Positions 57,485-64,000 of a stretch of 64,000 nucleotides of DNA are shown here, in pieces (within the stretch, counting starts at the first letter, position 1; each line of letters begins with the position of its first letter). The position numbers and the translations under genes are program-made. The notes under the pieces are model-generated. The model made no database searches. It was not told where the DNA came from and saw only the letters and a list, made by a program, of their open reading frames with translations. Source of the stretch: Podospora bellae-mahoneyi. Its lineage: Eukaryota; Ascomycota; Sordariomycetes; Sordariales; Podosporaceae. The DNA lies in the NCBI RefSeq assembly GCF_035222275.1, contig NC_085885.1, positions 2,480,001 through 2,544,000 of the forward strand. Direction: 5' to 3'.

Positions 57485-58293
57485 GATGGACTCGCAACTT
57501 GATTGAACAACTGTTGTTGGTTGACCATGCGGATTTGGTGTAAAGGCTAGTTCAGAGAAAAGCTTCGTGAAAGAGAGAGAGAAGAAAGAAAGGAAAGAAA
57601 GAAAGCGAGCGACAGACAGACAAAATTGGCTGCCTTGCAAACGGAGTTCGGTCGTGGATTGCAGTCATGAAGTTTCAAATCGGGATTTGGCTGGAGAGGA
57701 CACTAACAGGCACCAAAGCTCAGCGCCAGCGTGGAGCAGGCTATACCCTAACCCTGCTGTTACCAACACAGGTGTAATTAACCTCAGACAGTGAGGCCTA
57801 CAGTTGGGTTGAAGTCGCGGCCCAAAGTCTTCCAAGCTGTCCTGTATGCAAGCTGCGTTTGTCCTCAGTAGCAAGATTGGGAAAAAAAACAAAATCCATT
57901 GGCTGGGACGCTGCATGTCCAACAGCCTGAGGTCCGCCACTGCCACCGTTCCGGCCACTTTTGACACCCATCTCTGCCAGCTGGAGGGCTGCAGCCTCGA
58001 GCTGCCAGTCCGCCACCAAAACGATCATTTCTTCTTCACCCAGCCTTGAATGAGCGATCAACTCGTGGCGGTTTGTCATCGGGGAGACTTGCATCCTATC
58101 GCTGTTGCCCGACTGTGGCGCACAATGCAGAGCTAACATGAGCAGGTTCTTGTTCAATCACAATTCTGAGAGCTGACATCCATATGCGGCCTCCGAGTTG
58201 ATAAATCAGGCATTTGCTGCTGTTATCTGGATATATAACTCGTCTACTTCTGACTGGTAAGTAAGGTAACTCTTCTCCCTTCCACTCCTGTCA
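57485..58293. promoter_or_regulatory. Divergent spacer, promoters of DUF3638 and C2H2 genes
   Basis: About 0.8 kb. It holds a GA-rich tract at 57568-57625 (leader of the giant gene on the other strand) and a single CCCTAACCC at about 57745. No gene recognised. Confidence 0.45.
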
Positions 58294-59141
58294 ATGGAGC
58301 ACTTGGATCACCCCCATGACCTAGACGGGTCTTCGTATGACTATGGGTGTCTGTACAGTCATGAAACTTCCATGATGGAACGACCGCCATCGAGTACGAT
58401 CCCGACAGCTTTTCAGTCTCGGATTGGCCAGCTCCTGATCTCAGTATCTCCAGTCTGGCCAGCTACGAAGTTGTTGAGGACATACATTACACTGAACTGT
58501 CACCGGAAGCTGGTTACTATCTTCCTTACTCACAATTGACAGGTGATCTGCCCTTTGGCCAGTATTATAACTTCGGTGATCCCATCCCAGGGAACAGCAC
58601 CCGACAACCCCTCAATGACGATGCAGTGGACTTAGGGGCTTCACGACTTGGACATCTCCCAATCTCGCCGGTGTCCCAGGATGCATCCAGCCATCAGAAC
58701 CTACGCGGCCCAACCACGAAGCAAACCTACGAATGCCTTGCGCCGGGATGCAGCCAAAAGTCATTCAGCCGCTCAGCCGATCTCGACCGACACTACAAAC
58801 AGGTGCACATTCCTGAAGGCGAGCAAAGAAAGTACCGCTGCGACTACAAGAAAGGCCCTCGCCACAAAGCACCCTTCGGTGGTCTAGACCACTTTAAGGG
58901 GCATCTGCGTGACTTCTACAAGGCAGATCTCATATCCCGACTCAAAAGACAGGATGCAAAGTGGTGGGAAAGCCGCGCACCACGTGCAGTCTTCAACGGA
59001 TGGTGGCGCTGTAATAGATGTCTGGTGGTGCGCGTTGATATTGAGACCGACGGTTACACCTGCCCAGCCTGTGGCGATCCTTGCGAGAGTGACAGAGTCA
59101 GGGTTCGAGAAGCCGCAGCTGGGATGTCTCAACCAAGATAG
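58294..59141 (+). CDS. C2H2 zinc-finger protein with C-terminal zinc ribbon
   Basis: Two exons, 58294-58346 and 58409-59141; 261 residues. Without this intron the first frame runs into a stop, while the spliced product reads smoothly through DWPAPDLSISSLASYEVVED into the finger. The finger is YECLAPGCSQKSFSRSADLD, with Cys127-x4-Cys132 and His146-x4-His151. A second degenerate finger (YRCDYKKG, then HFKGHLRDFY) follows. The end holds a ribbon with paired cysteines (WRCNRCLVV, TCPACGDPC). This arrangement is known from Sordariomycete proteins of unknown function and suggests DNA or RNA binding. A pogo-type transposon starts 95 bases after the stop, so its 3' end may read into the element. Confidence 0.75.
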
Positions 59142-59236
59142 AAATTGACGGCGACAGGGTAGTAGCATGGGTTCAAGGGCCTTATGTGGAGGAACGATGC
59201 TTTATATGACTCCACTCAATATCTCTTTAGTACTTA

Positions 59237-59266
59237 GGTTGGATGACCAGAAAATGGCCCACCCAC
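59237..59266 (+). repeat. Left terminal inverted repeat of the pogo-type element
   Basis: About 30 bases, identical to the reverse complement of the right end over this length. Directly preceded by TA. Confidence 0.92.
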
Positions 59267-59425
59267 AGAGGTGGCCCACATTGGCTTGAACTTACCAGTG
59301 CCATTTTCCACACTAAACCCTCAACAACCCTGGACCTCCGAAAGCCCCCCCCAACTTTATATTCCACCCCCAGAGGTCAAAAATGGACCATGTCTTTTTC
59401 TTTTTTTTGCTCCAGGTACCCACCA

Positions 59426-61027
59426 ATGGCCAAATATACCGAGGAAGATATCGCAAATGCCGAACAAGACATTCTTGCTGGTATGAGCCAGCGCAAAGCG
59501 TCCGACAAGCACGGGGTTCCACGTTCTACACTGAGGCACCGCATCTTAGAAACCCAGGTTTGCAAACAGGCCCATGAAAATCAACAGCGGCTTACTCAGG
59601 GCCAGGAAGACCTCATCGTTCAATGGATCCTTCGTCAGGAAAGCCTTGGCTACGCTCCCACCCACGCCAACGTACGAGCTCTGGCGGCCAGTATACTGGC
59701 TGAACAAGGCGATATCTACTCCATTGGGAAGCACTGGGTTACCCGCTTTATTGGCCGTCATCCCAGTATCAAAACGAAGGTGGGAAAGAAGATTGACTAC
59801 GCCAGAGTCAACGAAGCTACTCCGGAGAATATCAACAAGTTCTTTGACCTATATTCTACCGTTGACTGGATCAAGCCTAAGAACAGGTATAACCATAATG
59901 AAGTAGGAATAATGGAAGGTCAGGGAGAGAACGGCTTGGTTGTGGGGTCTTCAATGAGGGACAAAAAGTCTATATACGTTAAACAGAATGGAAGAAGGAC
60001 CTGGACTACTATATTGGAGTGTATCTCCCAGGATGGGAGAGCCCTCCCCCCCGGGGTAATCTTCAAAGGCCAAGACCTTCAAAAGCAATGGTTTAAGGAC
60101 CAATTCGATAAGGACTGGTATGTGGCCGTATCATCGAACGGTTGGACCAGCAACGACCTTGCCGTAGGATGGCTTGAAGAGGTCTTTATCCCAAGGACTC
60201 AACCAAAGGACCTATCAGAACCACGTCTTCTTATTTGTGATGGCCATGGCTCACATACCACTGACGACTTCATAATCCGGTGCTACAGAAGCAATATTTA
60301 CCTTCTTTTCCTGCCCCCCCACTGCTCTCACGTCCTTCAACCCCTTAATATTGGCTGCTTTTCCAGTGTGAAGAAGGCGTATAAGAGGCTTATGGCTGTA
60401 AACGACGCCCTCACCAACTGTACGCCTAACGGCAAGGTCGACTTGGTCCGGCTGTATGACCTTGCCCGCAAGCAGGGCTTCAGGAAAGAGAATATTGCCG
60501 GCGGCTGGCGTGGGACAGGATTATGGCCCATACGTAGGCGCAAACCGCTCTCTTCAAGCCAGGTGGTAGTCCCTATGGTGCCGTTGGATCTCTCTTCAAA
60601 AACACCTACTTTCCATACCGTGGAGGGCTCCCAGGTGGCCAAGGAGGTCAGGGACCTACTTAAGAACCATACGCCGGCCGGAAAACGGTTTGCAGTAAGG
60701 ACTCTCACCAGTACTATACTTACACTGAGATCTGAGGCATCCATCCACAAAGCTGATGCGGCAAGGCACCAACAAAACGCCCACAAAGCCCAGGACGCAA
60801 AGAAGAGGCGCAAGTTGAATAGAGAAGATTCGAATTCCAAGTTTGTAAGGCTTTGTGACCTGGAAGAGGCTCGTATTGAAGGGAGGGTGGTGGAGGAAGA
60901 AGTGGTGCCCAAGGAGGATGTGGAGCAGCCGGAGCCAGCCGAGCCTGTGCGGCGTAGCACACGTTATCGGGTTCAAACCCGGCGTAAGAGGGAAGCAGAT
61001 GCAATGTCTGACTCTGACAGTGATTGA
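59426..61027 (+). CDS. Pogo/Fot1 transposase, open frame but N-D-N catalytic triad
   Basis: 533 residues from the ATG at 59426, in frame with 61 further open codons upstream. The N terminus carries a helix-turn-helix (EDIANAEQDILAGMSQRKAS, VPRSTLRHRI) and a CENP-B-like Tc5 HTH (SLGYAPTHANVRALAASILA, WVTRFIGRHP). The DDE domain follows: YNHNEVGIMEG, WTTILECISQDGRALPPGVI, NGWTSNDLAVGWLEEVFIP, LLICDGHGSHTT and FLPPHCSHVLQPLNIGCF. In relatives these blocks read FDETG, LDGH and QPLDV. Here residue 158 is Asn, residue 272 is Asp and residue 308 is Asn, with DD35D spacing kept. The C terminus is basic then acidic (SDSDSD). The protein should fold and bind ends but probably cannot cut, unless the triad is elsewhere. 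Confidence 0.9.
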   Translation: MAKYTEEDIANAEQDILAGMSQRKASDKHGVPRSTLRHRILETQVCKQAHENQQRLTQGQEDLIVQWILRQESLGYAPTHANVRALAASILAEQGDIYSIGKHWVTRFIGRHPSIKTKVGKKIDYARVNEATPENINKFFDLYSTVDWIKPKNRYNHNEVGIMEGQGENGLVVGSSMRDKKSIYVKQNGRRTWTTILECISQDGRALPPGVIFKGQDLQKQWFKDQFDKDWYVAVSSNGWTSNDLAVGWLEEVFIPRTQPKDLSEPRLLICDGHGSHTTDDFIIRCYRSNIYLLFLPPHCSHVLQPLNIGCFSSVKKAYKRLMAVNDALTNCTPNGKVDLVRLYDLARKQGFRKENIAGGWRGTGLWPIRRRKPLSSSQVVVPMVPLDLSSKTPTFHTVEGSQVAKEVRDLLKNHTPAGKRFAVRTLTSTILTLRSEASIHKADAARHQQNAHKAQDAKKRRKLNREDSNSKFVRLCDLEEARIEGRVVEEEVVPKEDVEQPEPAEPVRRSTRYRVQTRRKREADAMSDSDSD

Positions 61028-61151
61028 GCTACATTTTGGTATAACTTCCATAGAAATTGACCCAATATTAGTCTTGTTGTGGCCAGTGTAAGCATTCAGG
61101 GGTAATCTCATTAAGGTTGTGTGGCTGGTGTGGGGGTGGTGGTCCATGTCC

Positions 61152-61181
61152 GTGGGTGGGCCATTTTCTGGTCATCCAACC
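61152..61181 (-). repeat. Right terminal inverted repeat of the pogo-type element
   Basis: Reverse complement of the left end, ending CATCCAACC and followed by TA. Confidence 0.92.
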
Positions 61182-61647
61182 TACCTATCATACCAACCTA
61201 CCTGTTAGTCTCATGACTCATGAAGTTTGAATCAATATATTCATGCCTCAATTTCCAAGTTTTCCGTCATCTCCACCTTGATGAAGTACCAAAAAGAAAA
61301 ATTAGGTAGCACGCTCCTGTCTTGGCACCACAACCTTTGTTGCATGTAAACAACCAACAAAGGGGCAAAAAAGGGGCTCATGGCAACCAGATGTAACCCT
61401 AAACCCAACACATGTCGCCTCGATCCTTTGTCTAAAGCATCACCATCACAACATACAAAAAAAAGCAAAATGTGCCCTTCGTGTACTATTAATACTACTC
61501 TACCGAAAAAAGCACCATAACCAATCATCTTACACGACGAATAAAAGCATCCACCAGCCAAGGATACCAACGCCACCATCCCTTCCTCAACCCTCTCCCC
61601 CACGCCCCCCTTCACAACCACCAACCAACAACTTCCCCCCCCCCCAA
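61182..61647. other. Intergenic between transposon and CAP gene
   Basis: 3' flank of the minus-strand CAP-domain gene. C-rich towards 61640. No gene recognised. Confidence 0.4.
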
Positions 61648-62255
61648 TCAAACAGTAACATTCCCCCCATACCACCCCCTCACATTCCCCCTCGGCCAAA
61701 AATCACAATAAAACCACCACTCCTGATCCGGATTCCCCTCGCACCTCCCCCCGCTAAAAGCACACCCAACCCTCTCCGTAGCCTTCCAAACCGTCTGCGT
61801 AAAGTGCGCTCCCCCCAGCAAGTCCCCAGCAACGTAAGCATCAATCTCCTCCTGCGAGTTCCAGGCCTCAAACGCCCAGCCTATCTCCGCCGTAAAATCA
61901 GGTTGGTGCGTAGGCGGGTAGTACCATGACCAGTAGGCGTTTTCGCCGTATGGGCCCTAGAACAGAGAATTAGACATTGACCAGGAAAGGGGGGGGGGGA
62001 GAACAAAAAAAGTACGGCATGGTTAAGCCGGCATCCATTCGCCTTTTGCAACGCAAAAGCGGCGAGGTTCGCGTCCCAGGTCAGCGGGAGGGCAGCGTGG
62101 GCGGAGCGGTAGGCGTTGGCTGTGGCGAGGATGGTCGAGATGAAGGAGGGGTTGGTCGGGAGTGGGGAGGACTGTCGGGGAAGGACTTGGCCACCCGGGG
62201 AAGGGGAGGAGGTGGTGGCTGTGATGAGGAGGGGAAGGAGGGAGAAAAAGTACAT
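61648..62255 (-). CDS. Secreted CAP-domain (SCP/PR-1-like) protein
   Basis: Two exons, 62255-62016 and 61956-61648; 182 residues. The start MYFFSLLPLLITATTSSPSP gives a signal peptide. The CAP domain starts at about 40 (STILATANAYRSAHAALPLT, WDANLAAFALQKANGCRLNH). The intron joins in phase 0 to GPYGENAYWSWYYP (the GENA motif), then WNSQEEIDAYVA, HFTQTVWKATERVGCAFSGG (CAP signature, here HFTQTVW for GHYTQVVW) and a C-terminal WWFYCDFWPRGNV. Fungal PR-1-like proteins bind and export sterols or act at the host interface; the role here is unproven. The donor is GTACTT, a little weak, and the 59-base intron contains a run of ten C on the coding strand. Confidence 0.88.
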
Positions 62256-64000
62256 TTTTGAGGAAGGATCAAACTTGCTAGGCAAGCAGCTGGAAATGAA
62301 TTCTGGGCAGAGGTTGGCGTTTTTCTACGAGACTCGGGAGGGTGCTGAAGGCGATATATGACTGGAAAAAAAAAAGACAACGACATATGGATTTGGCCGT
62401 TGCGCTGGGTACTGCGGCTAACATTCCAGTCAGGATGAGGTTGGGCGCTGGGTTGAGACATCGATCTCATGGGCGTTTCGTCATTTGTGAGACAGCTCTC
62501 GGGTGGGTCGCGAGCAATTCTGGGAAGGAGCATAGAAGTGGGTGTAGGGTATTTAGAATGTGAGGTCAAGTGATGTGATGGTGTAGTAAGAACATGCAAT
62601 ATTAATGAATAGTAAGGAATGCTATGACAGCGACATGTTCCCGTCTCCGAGAGTGCCGGCTACCTGATGAGAGATATACGCATGAAAGCGCATACTTTGC
62701 AAGTCATGTATAGGTACAGAACTAATGAACATGTAAACATCCTGACTGTCATTTCCATGGAAATCCGATGCAGATTTCGGAACACATACTGCCAAGAACT
62801 GAGGAAGATTTCTCTCCCTATCTTCTACATTCACACCCCTTTATCATCCAATGAACCTGAAGCATGTAAACGCCGACAGAAAAACAAAAATCGAAAATAA
62901 AACGGGCGGTAAAAAACATAGGTACTTCGGTATATCGAGCTTGTATTTTCAGGCTCTCAGGAGAAAGGACCATGAAGCATAAATTTTTAGATATCTAGAC
63001 ATTTACTACTCCGATCCCTGAAGCCGAAATCAAGATTATCTATATACTATCGTAAGGAATGTGTTTTGCTGCGGATTCAGCTGAACGACTGCATTAGGCT
63101 TGGATGTCCGTACGCGTTTGTGCTAGACTTGGCTCATCACTGCGGTATAACCCAGGCCCTCATCTCAGGTATATAGCCGTTTGCTCCCTCTAGCCCAGCC
63201 AGAAATCTCTGGTCTTGAGATCTTTGATATCAGGGTGATATGCTATAATCCTGTAAGATCTGGACAGCTTTTGGGATACCAGCGGTAGGGGGCTGAGAAG
63301 CTGAGGTGTAAGAGAACAAAACGATGGTTTTATGGACGTATCCGGACGCGCCAAAACGACGGCGGCGACATCTTCATGCATGCCAGCGAAACACCACCAA
63401 TGACGATGCTTCCAGTATGCGCAGTTGGCGCCAGCCGCTTGGGCGCCAACGCCAGCAAAATGCCTGATGTGCGGGGTTAGCGATCTGGGCAGGACAGCAT
63501 CTCGACCCTCGGAGACAGCAACGATAACCACCTTTGAGCTGTAACAATCGAGCCCACCGAGGTTCGTGCTACGTATCTCAATAATTACTCGCGGTAGGTA
63601 CTTCTTATCTATATCTGAGACCTTATCCTGGTTTCCGCTACTGATCTGTTGAGCTTACTAGTTTCGTCCATCCCCCGGCCCACTTACTCGCCTTTTTATG
63701 ACGAACCCCTATCCAGAACCTCTGAAAGGGATACTGGTTGAAGGCACTTCTGAATAATCTTGGTTCGGTACAGCTAAATAGTGTACAACAAATGGCTTGT
63801 CTCAATCACAATAGTTAAGATACCACGATTGTGACTCGTATTGCATACTGAGGAACTGTCTATCTACACCAGCCAGTTCCTCCGTATATATAGACCTAAT
63901 GCCAAGTCTTGGATCATTCCATTCTTTAAGGATCATGGCTGACTCTCGAGAATCATAATGATTCCCAGGAATCATTCATGATTCCTTATGCCCTGGATGA
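62256..64000. other. Terminal stretch, no supported gene
   Basis: The first 300 bases are the probable promoter of the CAP gene. Beyond them, short frames exist (for example minus 63190-63531, 113 residues) without recognised relatives or splice support. At about 63935-63984 AATCATAATGATT and AATCATTCATGATT form imperfect palindromes. AT content rises after 62880. Confidence 0.4.

Larger units (their letters stand above)
59237..61181 (+). mobile_element. Fot1/pogo-type DNA transposon with TIRs and TA duplications
   Basis: A 1,945-base element. Both ends carry a near-identical inverted repeat of about 30 bases beginning GGTTGGATGACCAGAAAATG. It is flanked by TA at 59235-59236 and 61182-61183, the target duplication made by Tc1/mariner/pogo elements. 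It carries one transposase gene and no other cargo. The repeats match over their full 30 bases, so the insertion looks fairly recent. Confidence 0.93.

Noticed and set aside
57743-57753. Single CCCTAACCC telomere-like motif in a divergent promoter
   Set aside because: Only about one and a half units, expected by chance or as a promoter telobox.
61241-61699. Minus-strand 152-residue frame downstream of the CAP gene
   Set aside because: It overlaps the last codons of the CAP protein in another frame and continues through its 3' flank. Gly/Val-rich because of the C-rich strand.
63190-63531. Minus-strand 113-residue frame near the window end
   Set aside because: No domain, signal or splice support. 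Length is within chance expectation for this composition.

Overview
The window is nuclear DNA of a filamentous ascomycete, most likely a Sordariomycete (Sordariales-like). The reasons are 45-120 nt GT-AG introns in most genes, short intergenic spaces, and the families present: a PTH11-type receptor, a HET-domain protein, a helo-like N domain, a type II fucose-lectin-like membrane protein, a CAP59/CMT1 glycosyltransferase and a DUF6606-DUF3638-DUF3645 giant. I found no tRNA, rRNA or CRISPR array, and no LTR or virus-like element.

Layout. 0.5-6.7 kb holds housekeeping genes: a PQ-loop membrane protein, divergent from a WRAP53/SWT21-like WD40 protein, then an XPF-fold protein that may be the ZMM meiotic factor Zip2/SHOC1. 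7.1-41 kb is accessory: a decayed divergent gene pair (7.1-10.0 kb), a Zn(II)2Cys6-ankyrin fusion, a PTH11-like receptor with a frame break, a lectin-like membrane protein, a GT69 mannosyltransferase, a helo-like protein, a mucin-like sensor, an Hsp31/DJ-1 enzyme, a HET-domain protein, a gene-poor stretch with a fold-back repeat (34-37 kb), a GPI-anchored Cys-rich protein, and a second copy of the same divergent pair (38.2-41.0 kb). 43-57.5 kb holds a C2H2 regulator and a 3,260-residue DUF3638 protein in six exons. 58-62.3 kb holds a second C2H2 protein, a complete-looking pogo/Fot1-type DNA transposon with TA target duplications, and a secreted CAP-domain protein. The last 1.7 kb has no supported gene.

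How it fits together. Genes are monocistronic, as usual for fungi. Several accessory genes belong to families tied to self/non-self recognition or surface sensing (HET, helo-like, ankyrin with zinc cluster, PTH11, lectin), but no biochemical pathway cluster is visible. The most unusual observations are the repeated divergent two-gene module of unknown function, whose small-gene copy at 40.6 kb is still open, and the transposase, whose frame is open although two of its three catalytic aspartates are asparagine.

Splice sites were chosen by hand from GT-AG sites, frame and family continuity. Where exon lengths were summed, the totals are multiples of three, except for the PTH11-like gene, which carries a frame break.
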